A stretch of 45,567 nt of DNA from assembly GCA_944389595.1 (NCBI GenBank), contig CALXMY010000005.1, positions 1-45,567 of the forward strand. The letters are read 5' to 3'. A program made the translations under genes and the position numbers. This stretch comes from an uncultured Alphaproteobacteria bacterium (GTDB lineage Bacteria; Pseudomonadota; Alphaproteobacteria; Rs-D84). Numbering within the stretch: position 1 is the first letter of the stretch; each line of letters starts with the position of its first letter. Positions 25,154 to 33,579 of the stretch are shown here, one piece after another. Under the pieces are notes generated by a model that saw only the letters and a program-made list of their open reading frames with translations, was not told the DNA's origin and ran no database searches.

Positions 25154-25806
25154 TTTAATACCCGGCTGATTGCGATTGCGGCCGCCAATTCCGCGCGCAA
25201 AATTGTTTTGCCCAATGAAATACCAATGGCCCCGGCCGCATCAAACGCCGCAAATTCAGAATCAGCAAAGCCGCCCTCGGGTCCGACAAAAATATATTTC
25301 GCACCGTGTGCAACGGTTGGTAATTCGGCCCCGTATGCCGCACGTTCATCGGCAAATACAACATGCGACAAATCAATTTCATCAAATTTTTTAACGGGTA
25401 AGATTTTTGGAACACTGTTACGGTTTGATTGTTCCGCGCTTTCCGTTATTATTTTTTCCATACGTGCCCAATTTATATGATTTGCAACGGTGCGCGCGGT
25501 TATCACGGGCTGAAACGCCGCCACCCCCATTTGCGTTGCCATATTTAATAAATCGTCCGTCTTTTTAATGGGTGAAAATAATAGTGTAACCCCATTTGAC
25601 GGATCAATGTGTGACGTTTTTTCGCCAATTGTTATTGTTTTTCCATCATCTGAAACCGTGGCATTATATTCCGCGCCGCCACCGAACGCCAAAAAATCAT
25701 GCCGCCGCATCACGCGTATTAAATAATGCGCAATATCACGCGCCACCGGGATTGTATCGCCAGTCTGGATATTATCGCCCATAAAAACGCGCGGGATATT
25801 TTTCAT
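25150..25806 (-). CDS. rsmE: 16S rRNA (uracil(1498)-N(3))-methyltransferase
   Basis: 218 aa, a SPOUT-fold enzyme. Family motifs are clear: RVMR near residue 32 in the PUA-like N-terminus, ESAEQSNRNSVP (140s), VGPEGGF and LGKTILRAELAA, which form the knotted SAM site. It is slightly shorter than the usual ~240 residues. It is divergent from the coupling-protein gene, with only 57 bases between the two starts. Confidence 0.92.
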   Translation of the reverse strand: MKNIPRVFMGDNIQTGDTIPVARDIAHYLIRVMRRHDFLAFGGGAEYNATVSDDGKTITIGEKTSHIDPSNGVTLLFSPIKKTDDLLNMATQMGVAAFQPVITARTVANHINWARMEKIITESAEQSNRNSVPKILPVKKFDEIDLSHVVFADERAAYGAELPTVAHGAKYIFVGPEGGFADSEFAAFDAAGAIGISLGKTILRAELAAAIAISRVLK

Positions 25807-25845
25807 AAACTTTTTTTAATTCTGATTTATAATCATGTAAATTTC

Positions 25846-25854
25846 TGATATAAT
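25846..25854 (+). promoter_or_regulatory. Extended -10 box of the coupling-protein gene
   Basis: TGATATAAT, an extended -10 (TG-n-TATAAT), nine bases before ATG 25864. No Shine-Dalgarno separates them, so the mRNA has at most a few leader bases. Confidence 0.6.
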
Positions 25855-25863
25855 CATAACACA

Positions 25864-28086
25864 ATGGTCGAAAAGTTCAAGATTTTATCCGCCGGTGGCA
25901 AAGGCAAAGGTTTGAATATATTCAAATCCAGCGCATACAAGGAAAGTTTGCGCACCCCCATGGCATCACTGTTTTGGTCACTGCGGTGGGCGGTGGGTAT
26001 TTGGTTGGTATGTGCAATCGCATTTGGATTATCATTTTGGATTGAACATATTTGGCGATACGGTTGGTCGCCCGCCACCGCGCATTGGACATCGCTGTAT
26101 TTCCAAAATATGCTTGCCAGTGGTGGGGTATCTGTATTGGCGGAAATTCCGGCATGGTTTATTCGCACGATGATGCGGACTGATATTATGTGCATTGTGC
26201 CGGTGTTACCAATTATTGCATATTATTTTATGGCGGACAGCACTTTGATTAAGGAATTTAACCCATACGGTAACGATAAATTCGATGACAAATCTTCCAA
26301 CAAGGCATCCAAGGAAGACATCGAAAAAATGGGCTTGTTCAAGGGTTTTATGATGGTGTTGGGATATTTCAAGAAAAAGCCATTAATGATGAACGAATGT
26401 TTATCGGCATTATGCGTTGCGCCCCCGGGAACCGGTAAAACCTATGGTGTTGTGTTACCAACAATTTTTGAATGCAATTCTGTATCAATGATTATTAACG
26501 ACCCAAAACCCGAATTGTATCAGGCATCATCCGCGTATCGTGCGACGATCGGCCCGGTGTTTATCATGAACTGGGCGGGCCAGGATGATCCCGAACGCGG
26601 TATATATTACCCATCGTGGAACCCGTTGTCACCCGAACACGTACCATTTAACCAGGAACAGCGCGATTTGTATATCGATTCCATGTGCAATGTTTTGATT
26701 TCTGATAAAGAGGCATCATCCGCCGACCCGCACTGGACAATTTCTGGGCGTGCGGCATTATCCGGATTGGTACAATTTATAGTATCCAAGGTCGAACGTG
26801 CCAAGGCCGATGATTATTTTTATGCACGCATAACATCCGGCACATTTGACGACGAAGATGCCGCCGTTCTGGGTGATTATTATTTATCCATGATGAACGA
26901 TCCAAATGCCTATGCCGCATATGCATTGTTACAAAACAAGGAATTAAATGAAATGAATTATGTCCATATTGGCACATGGGACAAAATACCCGACGCATGG
27001 CACGGACGCGAGGCTTCTTTTTCAATGATTTTGGATTGGTTAAACGGCAGTCAAATTGCCATTGCCCAGGAACAGGAAGAACGCCGCCGCCAAGGCGATC
27101 AAATGGTTGCATTGGATGACCCAATGAATAAATTATTTATGGCCGCCGTGGACGAGGCCCGTCAATACGCATACGCACACCGCGCAGTTTTGGAATTAAC
27201 CCAATTGGCAAACACACCGGACAAGGAACGCGGTTCTATTTTATCCACCGTGATGGAGGGTCTGTCCATATTCCGTAATGCTGCCGTACGCAACCGCACC
27301 AGTCATTCCGATTTTCATTTTGCCGATTTGCGCGGAATGCGTGATCCAACCGATGGCAAAATAAAACCGGTTACGGTATATTTGTCGATTAACATGGTCG
27401 ATGCCCAGGCGTTAAATCCAATTACGGGCATATTTATCGAATTGATGACCAATTTCCTGTTATCAAACCCACCAGAATCCGAAAACAATGGTGTGCGCAT
27501 GGGGCCGTGTCCCGTACTGTTTGTGTTGGACGAAATGCCAAAAATGCAAAAATTACAGGCCGTGATTCAGGGACCCGACCTGGGGCGTGGGCAAAAAATT
27601 TCATATTTGATTATCGGCCAAGATTTGCACCAGATTCAGGAAAAATACGGTGCGGATGCCGCCGCCACCATTATTTCCACCACCGCCGCAAAAATTGTTA
27701 TGCGCCAAAATGACCCTGATACGGCAAAACGCTTTTCCGATATGATGGGTGATAAAATTAAAATCAAAATGGTCAAGGGCCCAGATGGCAAGGAAAAAGA
27801 AGAAAAATCAGAAGAACCGCTGTACAGCCCGATGGACATTATGAAATTGGACCACAAAAAACAACTGGTGATATTCCAGGGCTGGTACCACCGCCCGATT
27901 GAGGCAGATAAACAATTCTCGTTCGAAGACCCGCGGTTATCCAAATTTATGGCCATGGGTGCATGCAGCCCGTTGCCTGAATTTTTAATTCCATCGCATC
28001 ATGCGGCATTGGGGTACAATGGCAAACCACGCATATATATTCCACAAACCAACGAATTGAAAGAATTGACACCGGTGGTTAAATAG
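25864..28086 (+). CDS. virD4: VirD4/TraG-family type IV secretion coupling protein
   Basis: 740 aa, an inner-membrane ATPase that brings substrates to a type IV secretion channel. Two N-terminal transmembrane regions (SLFWSLRWAVGIWLVCAIAF near 38-57; MCIVPVLPIIAYYFM near 105-120) precede the motor domain. Walker A is APPGTGKT (Lys192), Walker B VLDEMPK (Asp556-Glu557), and INDPKPELYQASSAYR and TISGRAALSGLVQFIVSK resemble VirD4/TraG. A charged insert (KGPDGKEKEEKSEE) sits near 645. No virB genes are in the window. It has its own promoter and stands alone between divergent and convergent neighbours. Confidence 0.85.
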   Translation: MVEKFKILSAGGKGKGLNIFKSSAYKESLRTPMASLFWSLRWAVGIWLVCAIAFGLSFWIEHIWRYGWSPATAHWTSLYFQNMLASGGVSVLAEIPAWFIRTMMRTDIMCIVPVLPIIAYYFMADSTLIKEFNPYGNDKFDDKSSNKASKEDIEKMGLFKGFMMVLGYFKKKPLMMNECLSALCVAPPGTGKTYGVVLPTIFECNSVSMIINDPKPELYQASSAYRATIGPVFIMNWAGQDDPERGIYYPSWNPLSPEHVPFNQEQRDLYIDSMCNVLISDKEASSADPHWTISGRAALSGLVQFIVSKVERAKADDYFYARITSGTFDDEDAAVLGDYYLSMMNDPNAYAAYALLQNKELNEMNYVHIGTWDKIPDAWHGREASFSMILDWLNGSQIAIAQEQEERRRQGDQMVALDDPMNKLFMAAVDEARQYAYAHRAVLELTQLANTPDKERGSILSTVMEGLSIFRNAAVRNRTSHSDFHFADLRGMRDPTDGKIKPVTVYLSINMVDAQALNPITGIFIELMTNFLLSNPPESENNGVRMGPCPVLFVLDEMPKMQKLQAVIQGPDLGRGQKISYLIIGQDLHQIQEKYGADAAATIISTTAAKIVMRQNDPDTAKRFSDMMGDKIKIKMVKGPDGKEKEEKSEEPLYSPMDIMKLDHKKQLVIFQGWYHRPIEADKQFSFEDPRLSKFMAMGACSPLPEFLIPSHHAALGYNGKPRIYIPQTNELKELTPVVK

Positions 28087-28116
28087 TTGCGATTAACTTT
28101 AAAATGTCAATCGCAA
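28087..28116. other. Inverted repeat between convergent genes
   Basis: TTGCGATT (28087-28094) and AATCGCAA (28109-28116) form an 8-base stem directly after the coupling-protein stop and reaching into the 3' end of the porin gene. There is no T-tract, so terminator function is uncertain. Confidence 0.4.
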
Positions 28117-29127
28117 TCCCACGGCCATAAATGGGGTTTTGGTTGTCATACCCAACGATGCCCACATATCAACGTTTTCGCTGTATTTATATCGAAATGA
28201 TGCGATTGCCGTATGATCCATATAATCGTCAACATCACGGTTCCAAATCCCCGTATCTGAAAAGATATATGTTAATGATATACTGTAATTCAAAATATCG
28301 TAACTGATTCCCGTGCCAACCGCCAAACCATCGGATATCGGGCCAATCGGATTTTCATCGTATACAATGCGTGCGGTTAAGCCCCACATCCAACTGTTAT
28401 ATTGTAAATTTAATCCCCCAGATACCTGGGCACGCCAATCGGCATATACACGCGGGGTGTATGCATCAGTACGGTAACCATCCGGGCGGGACATAAATGA
28501 TGCGCCAAATGCGTATGCGGTTTTAACCTTGCCCGATGGACGGCGAATTTTTATGCCCGCATCAACCGCATAATCATAATGGTCGGTCAATCCGGACACA
28601 GACAATCCGTATTGAACGCCATGCAAAGGCATAGTGGCATAATTTAACCGCAATGAATTGCGCCCTGTGGTCAATGTTGTATCGGAAATAACGGGGCCAT
28701 GTGGCGATATTTTTTTATAAAACAGCGGTTTATCATTCACACGCAATCCGCCAACATCGGGCAACCCAACCCCCAATTTCCGCGCAATGGAATCAGTAAA
28801 ACCAATTTCAAAACGACCAACATTTGAATTTTGCCAATATGTAAATGCCTCGCGCAGAAATTTATCTTCGTCCACGGCGGCGGCATCAATTGCGTACACA
28901 AGCCCCAGTTTATTACCATCGGTTACCAAATAATCCATTTCCGCACGAACACGCCAATCGCCAATAAAATCGGGCACATCGAAATCAGGTTCCAATACAC
29001 CCGCGGTGCCATAACCATTCAGGCGCATTCCAAACCGACCATTTGTATATTCCAACGCGTTCGCATGGACTGGAACTAATGCGGCACAAACGCACGCAAC
29101 GAACAAATATCTTGCCATCAGATTCAT
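28099..29127 (-). CDS. Porin-like outer-membrane barrel
   Basis: 342 aa with a signal peptide ending near VHANA. The mature sequence consists of amphipathic strands (RFGMRLNGYGTAGV, YKYSENVDMWASLGM) and ends in GLRLTF, the C-terminal Phe signature of barrels. Gly/Tyr/Asp-rich turns and length suggest a 16-strand general porin; the substrate is unknown. The start has AAGGAA upstream, placed inside the last codons of rpoH three bases away, so it is co-transcribed with the heat-shock sigma factor, an unusual pairing. Confidence 0.78.
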   Translation of the reverse strand: MNLMARYLFVACVCAALVPVHANALEYTNGRFGMRLNGYGTAGVLEPDFDVPDFIGDWRVRAEMDYLVTDGNKLGLVYAIDAAAVDEDKFLREAFTYWQNSNVGRFEIGFTDSIARKLGVGLPDVGGLRVNDKPLFYKKISPHGPVISDTTLTTGRNSLRLNYATMPLHGVQYGLSVSGLTDHYDYAVDAGIKIRRPSGKVKTAYAFGASFMSRPDGYRTDAYTPRVYADWRAQVSGGLNLQYNSWMWGLTARIVYDENPIGPISDGLAVGTGISYDILNYSISLTYIFSDTGIWNRDVDDYMDHTAIASFRYKYSENVDMWASLGMTTKTPFMAVGLRLTF

Positions 29128-29130
29128 ATA

Positions 29131-30039
29131 TTATTCCTTGGATTCTTTTAAGATTGCATCGCGTAATTTATTATATGCGCGTTCCTCTATTTGGCGGACG
29201 CGTTCACGCGATATGCCATATTTCTGGGCCAATGATTCCAATGTAACAACCGGATCGGTCAACCGACGTGCACGCAATATTTCGCGATCGCGTTCCGGTA
29301 ATTCGGCCAAATGCTTTTGTAATAATTCATAACCGCGCCGCCGAAATTCCAATTGTTCCATACTGTCTTCTATATTATTTTTTTCATCCGCCATGTTTGA
29401 TAATACATCACCACCGTCATCATCCGAACGTACCGGCGCATTCAACGAAACATCGCGCGCATTCAGACGCTTTGACATGCGGGTTACATCCTTGGCCGGG
29501 ACATCCAGATATTCGGCAATTTGTTGGGTTTGTTCGTCCGACAAATTACCATCCATTATCCCCAGCGCACGCCGTGCACGATTCAATCCAAAAAACACAC
29601 GTTTTTGATTTGCGGATGTGCCAATCTTTACAATTGACCAATTTTGCAAAATTGTTTCATAAATTTCCGCACGAATCCAAAACATGGCATACGTTGAAAA
29701 ACGAAAACCACGTTCTGGGTCAAATTTCTGTAATGCCTGCATCAATCCCATATTTCCACTGGCAATTAATTCGGAAAATGGCACGCCGTAATTTTTAAAA
29801 TCGTATGCAACCGACACCACCATGCGCAAATGACTGGCCACCAATTTTTCCGCCGCATCGGCATCGTGGTCATGCGCCCATTTGGTGGCATATTCATATT
29901 CCTGTTCGGCGGACAGAATCGGAAATTTTTGTATATTTTGAATATACTGGGCCAGACTGGTTTCGTCATTCACCCCACGGGCGGCAACCAGGCTTTGATT
30001 TTGTACAACTGGTAAAGCGTTCTTGATTTGCTTTTTCAT
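29131..30039 (-). CDS. rpoH: RNA polymerase sigma-32 (heat shock)
   Basis: 302 aa. Region 2 (LVASHLRMVVSVAYDFKNYG, FRFSTYAMFWIRAEI) and region 4 (LAQKYGISRERVRQIEERA) are intact. QKRVFFGLNRAR corresponds to the RpoH box. Without an N-terminal 1.1 region, it is a group-3-like alternative sigma. A TGA-TATACT box 9 bases before the ATG, with TTGATA 16 bases further, suggests a leaderless transcript, so the RNA-thermometer leader known from E. coli rpoH cannot operate here in that form. Confidence 0.95.
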   Translation of the reverse strand: MKKQIKNALPVVQNQSLVAARGVNDETSLAQYIQNIQKFPILSAEQEYEYATKWAHDHDADAAEKLVASHLRMVVSVAYDFKNYGVPFSELIASGNMGLMQALQKFDPERGFRFSTYAMFWIRAEIYETILQNWSIVKIGTSANQKRVFFGLNRARRALGIMDGNLSDEQTQQIAEYLDVPAKDVTRMSKRLNARDVSLNAPVRSDDDGGDVLSNMADEKNNIEDSMEQLEFRRRGYELLQKHLAELPERDREILRARRLTDPVVTLESLAQKYGISRERVRQIEERAYNKLRDAILKESKE

Positions 30040-30048
30040 AACTTTTAT

Positions 30049-30076
30049 AGTATATCAATAAAATAAGATTTATCAA
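30049..30076 (-). promoter_or_regulatory. Predicted promoter of rpoH
   Basis: Minus strand TTGATA (30071-30076), 16-base spacer, extended -10 TGA-TATACT (TATACT at 30049-30054), nine bases before the start codon. Confidence 0.6.
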
Positions 30077-30103
30077 GCCAACATAATACAGGAGAAAATT
30101 CAA

Positions 30104-30754
30104 ATGGCATCCATATTGGAAAGAAATAAAAAACTGAAACCAGTTAAAAAAACACGCGAAGAATATGCCGAAGACGCACTGTATCGCGAGGTATGGGAGG
30201 AAGTTAACAACGAAAAAACCACCGCGTTTATCAGGAAATATTCCAGATACATAATCGCCGGGGCATTGGTTATACTGATTTTGGTAACAGCCATTGTTAT
30301 CGGGGTTCGTACATATCGGGCGCACAAAATCGCAATCGCTGAAAATTATGAATTGGCGGTGCAAAAAATGGATGCAAATATGCTGGCATCAATCGCCGAA
30401 AATGCAAATGGGGCAACGGCTGATTTGGCGTTATTCCAGGCATATTTAATAGATGAAAATATCGAACATCTGGAAAAATTGGCCAATGACGGTAATTCGC
30501 ACGATTTTCGCGATTTGGCACGGTTGCATATTATCGGACTGCGCGGGGATGATATGACCGCTGATGAGGTGGAAAAATATTTGGAACCGTTAAATACAAA
30601 AAAATCGCCATATTATTACACCGGGCGATTGACCGTCGCACAAAAGTATTTATCCACAGGCGATCGTGATAATGCCAATAAATGGTTGGATATAATTATT
30701 AATGATGACGCGGCACCGGCGATGATTTCTGCGACCGCCCAGTCATTAAGATAA
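30104..30754 (+). CDS. YfgM-like TPR membrane protein
   Basis: 216 aa. A cytoplasmic basic head (ERNKKLKPVKKTREEYAEDA) is followed by one transmembrane helix (YIIAGALVILILVTAIVIGV, about 46-66) and a periplasmic TPR-like region (LALFQAYLIDENIEHLEKL, VAQKYLSTGDRDNANKWLD). This layout and the following bamB-like and der genes match the yfgM-bamB-der order of many proteobacteria; YfgM is an ancillary subunit of the Sec translocon. AGGAGAAAATTCAA precedes the ATG. bamB starts 17 bases after its stop. Confidence 0.82.
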   Translation: MASILERNKKLKPVKKTREEYAEDALYREVWEEVNNEKTTAFIRKYSRYIIAGALVILILVTAIVIGVRTYRAHKIAIAENYELAVQKMDANMLASIAENANGATADLALFQAYLIDENIEHLEKLANDGNSHDFRDLARLHIIGLRGDDMTADEVEKYLEPLNTKKSPYYYTGRLTVAQKYLSTGDRDNANKWLDIIINDDAAPAMISATAQSLR

Positions 30755-30771
30755 CAAACGGAATAAATCAT

Positions 30772-31500
30772 ATGCGAAAAATTGGTGCTTTTTGCTGTTG
30801 CATGTTGTTGGTTGCGGGATGTGCGGAACACGACCCGATATTACCGGGCGTGCGCACGCCGGTATTTAATACAAATAACATAAACATATTAAATACCGAC
30901 ATTAAAAATTTGCCTGATAATATTGCCAGCATTGATAATACTGATTGCCCATATACCCAGGATTCATCAAACGTAATTAAAAAGGGTAATCAGAAAATAT
31001 TCAGCGGATTTCCAACAAATAATTCGGTACAAAGTAATCAAAGCCCAATTTGCGCAAATGGATATGTGTATGCGGGGCTGACCACCGGCGAAGTTGTAAA
31101 AATTGCCCCGAATTCACGGCGTGTTATGTGGATTGCCGATGTGTTTCGGCGCAGTAACATGACCGGCGGTGCGGCAATTGTTGATATAATTGCGCCATTG
31201 GTTGTGCATAATGGCGCATTGTATGTCGGTGGTTTGGGCGATGCATTTTGTCGTATAAATATGATATCTGGTGAAAAAAAGTGGTGTGTTGATATTGGTG
31301 TTGCCGTGCCATTTATTGTAACCGATAATGTGGCATTTGTTGTTGGGACGGACAATTATTTGTATGCCATTCGAACATCTGATGGGGCCGCATATTGGCG
31401 CAATCAAATAAAAAAACAGGTCGCGCCAATTTATGAAAACAAAATCATAACTGTTGGTGATATAAAAATAAATGCCGAAAATGGTGAAATAATTGAATAA
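30772..31500 (+). CDS. bamB: Shortened BamB-like lipoprotein
   Basis: 242 aa. The lipobox LLVAGC places the lipidated Cys at residue 17, and DPILPGVRTPVF right after it is the alphaproteobacterial BamB opening. The rest shows beta-propeller repeats (NGYVYAGLTTGEVVKI, NGALYVGGLGDAFCRINMISGEKKW, DNVAFVVGTDNYLYAI), but only about four of the eight blades of full BamB (about 390 residues). The stop is directly followed by a terminator, so the truncation is not at a ragged end. It is a subunit of the outer-membrane BAM complex by context; function in this short form is inferred. Confidence 0.82.
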   Translation: MRKIGAFCCCMLLVAGCAEHDPILPGVRTPVFNTNNINILNTDIKNLPDNIASIDNTDCPYTQDSSNVIKKGNQKIFSGFPTNNSVQSNQSPICANGYVYAGLTTGEVVKIAPNSRRVMWIADVFRRSNMTGGAAIVDIIAPLVVHNGALYVGGLGDAFCRINMISGEKKWCVDIGVAVPFIVTDNVAFVVGTDNYLYAIRTSDGAAYWRNQIKKQVAPIYENKIITVGDIKINAENGEIIE

Positions 31501-31529
31501 AAAACGCCATTAAAATGGCGTTTTTTTTA
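31501..31529 (+). terminator. Bidirectional rho-independent terminator
   Basis: AAAACGCCATT (31501-31511) and AATGGCGTTTT (31514-31524) followed by T. It lies between the convergent bamB-like and YIP1 genes. Confidence 0.82.
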
Positions 31530-31549
31530 TATTTATATTACCTGTGAGA

Positions 31550-32146
31550 TTATAACAAACACGCCAATGTTGCACTGGTGTTTTTCAACATAAACCATCC
31601 AATGCGGTAATCTGTGGCGTATACTGTCACCAAAAACAATGCCAATATTGCAATAACAACGATTACATTACTGCGCTTTCCACGCATGCAATACAGCGCA
31701 ATATTGTAAAACAAGAATAATATATATACATCAACAACCAAACTGATTATCCACATTGATGTACAATTAAACGCCAATGCATTTAAAACCAACACCAATG
31801 GATAAACAAAAAATACAGATGCCAATCCCTTGATAGCGATTTCCCAATCACGTTCACCGCCCGTAATTTCGGACACCAGCATCATTAATCCCCCCATAAC
31901 GAACAATAATGCCACCGCCAACACAGGCACAATTATCAATGCGGTAAATACCGAACCGATTGTGACCGTCGCGCCGCCAATCAAACGCAATAATAAAACC
32001 AAGCATCCGCCAATCAAACCGTATATGAACGCCTTTAACATGGCCTCTTCCATGTTGCCGTCGGCAACGATTTTGGTAAAATAGCGTTTTGGATTTATCA
32101 ACAGGTCTTTGATACGTTTCAGACCGTTTTTGATTTTTTTCATCAT
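31550..32146 (-). CDS. YIP1-family membrane protein
   Basis: 198 aa with a basic amphipathic N-terminus (KKIKNGLKRIKDLLINPKRY) and five predicted transmembrane helices; the family is recognised by the NPKRYF-type opening and the helix layout. Function of bacterial YIP1 proteins is unknown. GGGGGTGCGAA precedes the ATG. It lies antisense between bamB and der, interrupting a unit that is otherwise collinear in proteobacteria, so it is probably a later insertion. Confidence 0.72.
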   Translation of the reverse strand: MMKKIKNGLKRIKDLLINPKRYFTKIVADGNMEEAMLKAFIYGLIGGCLVLLLRLIGGATVTIGSVFTALIIVPVLAVALLFVMGGLMMLVSEITGGERDWEIAIKGLASVFFVYPLVLVLNALAFNCTSMWIISLVVDVYILFLFYNIALYCMRGKRSNVIVVIAILALFLVTVYATDYRIGWFMLKNTSATLACLL

Positions 32147-32159
32147 TTCGCACCCCCAT

Positions 32160-32187
32160 TTGATTATTTATATTTTTGCTTTATAAT
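32160..32187 (+). promoter_or_regulatory. Predicted promoter of der
   Basis: TTGATT (32160-32165), 16-base spacer, TATAAT (32182-32187). der therefore has its own promoter after the interrupting YIP1 gene. Confidence 0.6.
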
Positions 32188-32211
32188 GAAAAAAAATCAA
32201 TGGAAAAAATC

Positions 32212-33543
32212 ATGTCGAAACTGATAATCGCAGGCCGGCCAAATACCGGCAAATCAACATTGTTTAATGCGCTGACCGGAACGCGGGATGCGTTGGTTCA
32301 TGATCGTCCCGGTGTTACACGCGACGCAATTCGCGGGCAAATGCAAAACCGTGCGTGGACAATTGTCGATACGGCCGGATTGGAAAATGCCAAATCCGGA
32401 ATTGCGGCCGATTCAACAAATATTGCAATTGATGAAATTGCATCGGCGGATGCAATATTGTTTGTGGTTGACGGTCGCACGGGATTAACACCGGCCGATT
32501 TGGATTGGGCGCGCACCATTCGACGGAAAACACGTGCACCGGTCATGCTGGTTGCGAACAAGGCCGAATCTGCCAAACGATTGTCTGATTTAAATGATTT
32601 TTATAAATTAGGTTTTGGGGAACCGGTACCAATTTCTGCGGAACATAAAACTGGTTTTGATGCAATATATGAATTTATCGATAATATAGAACCCAATACC
32701 GATAATGTCAGTTTAAATACAACACAAAAATTAAAAATTGCCATTATGGGTCAACCAAATGTTGGCAAATCCACATTGGTAAACCAGGTTTTGGGTGAAC
32801 GGCGACAAATTGTAATTGATGCCCCGGGCATCACACGCGATACTGTAAAAATCCCAACAAATTTTTATGGCCGCGATATTATTTTAATGGATACGGCCGG
32901 TCTGCGGCGCAAGGCGGGCGTTACAGATGATGTAGAAACGCTATCAGCACTGAAATCTTTGGACGCAATTGACAAGGCCGATGTTGTTATATTGGTTGTC
33001 GATGCCACAAAAAATATTGAAAACCAGGCACTGGGGATTGCGGCACGTGTTTATACGGCCGGAAAAATATTATGTGTGGCATTAAACAAATGGGATTTGG
33101 TGGAACCAGAATTACGCGATGAAAAATTATTAAAATTAAAACATCAATTTACAAATTCATTTCATCAAATAATAAAACCATTAATATTGGCTATTTCGGC
33201 CGAAACAGGCAGCGGTGTAAAAAATATGTTTCGGCGTATATATGAACAATGGGATATATCAAACACCGACGCACCAACCAGTTTAATTAACCGAATCGTT
33301 GAAAAATTGATTGAATCGCGTCAACCGCCAATGTCGCGATTAAAACGCCCAATGAAAATAAAATTTGCCCGCCAAACGGGACGGCATCCAATGAAAATTA
33401 CAATTAATGTTGGTGGCGCATCCGATATACCGGAATCATACACACGTTATTTGCGGCGCGGATTGGCCACTGAATTAAAATGGGAACACTTACCAATTAT
33501 AATTGAATACAAGAAGGATGAAAACCCATTTGAAAACAAATAA
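32212..33543 (+). CDS. der: Ribosome-assembly GTPase Der (EngA)
   Basis: 443 aa with two tandem GTPase domains and a C-terminal KH-like domain. First G1 is GRPNTGKST (residues ~8-16; Thr where Val is usual), G3 DTAG; second G1 GQPNVGKST, with DTAG and NKWD. The C-terminus (PPMSRLKRPMKIKFARQTG) contacts 50S rRNA in known homologues. ATG 32212 is preferred because the domain begins with MSKLIIAGRPN; an ATG at 32200 and a TTG at 32176 are also in frame. Confidence 0.95.
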   Translation: MSKLIIAGRPNTGKSTLFNALTGTRDALVHDRPGVTRDAIRGQMQNRAWTIVDTAGLENAKSGIAADSTNIAIDEIASADAILFVVDGRTGLTPADLDWARTIRRKTRAPVMLVANKAESAKRLSDLNDFYKLGFGEPVPISAEHKTGFDAIYEFIDNIEPNTDNVSLNTTQKLKIAIMGQPNVGKSTLVNQVLGERRQIVIDAPGITRDTVKIPTNFYGRDIILMDTAGLRRKAGVTDDVETLSALKSLDAIDKADVVILVVDATKNIENQALGIAARVYTAGKILCVALNKWDLVEPELRDEKLLKLKHQFTNSFHQIIKPLILAISAETGSGVKNMFRRIYEQWDISNTDAPTSLINRIVEKLIESRQPPMSRLKRPMKIKFARQTGRHPMKITINVGGASDIPESYTRYLRRGLATELKWEHLPIIIEYKKDENPFENK

Positions 33544-33547
33544 AACA

Positions 33548-33570
33548 AACGCCCAAACGGGCGTTTTTTA
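33548..33570 (+). terminator. Bidirectional rho-independent terminator
   Basis: AACGCCC (33548-33554), loop AAAC, GGGCGTT (33559-33565), then T-rich. It lies between the convergent der and infB. Confidence 0.85.
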
Positions 33571-33579
33571 TTTATATGT

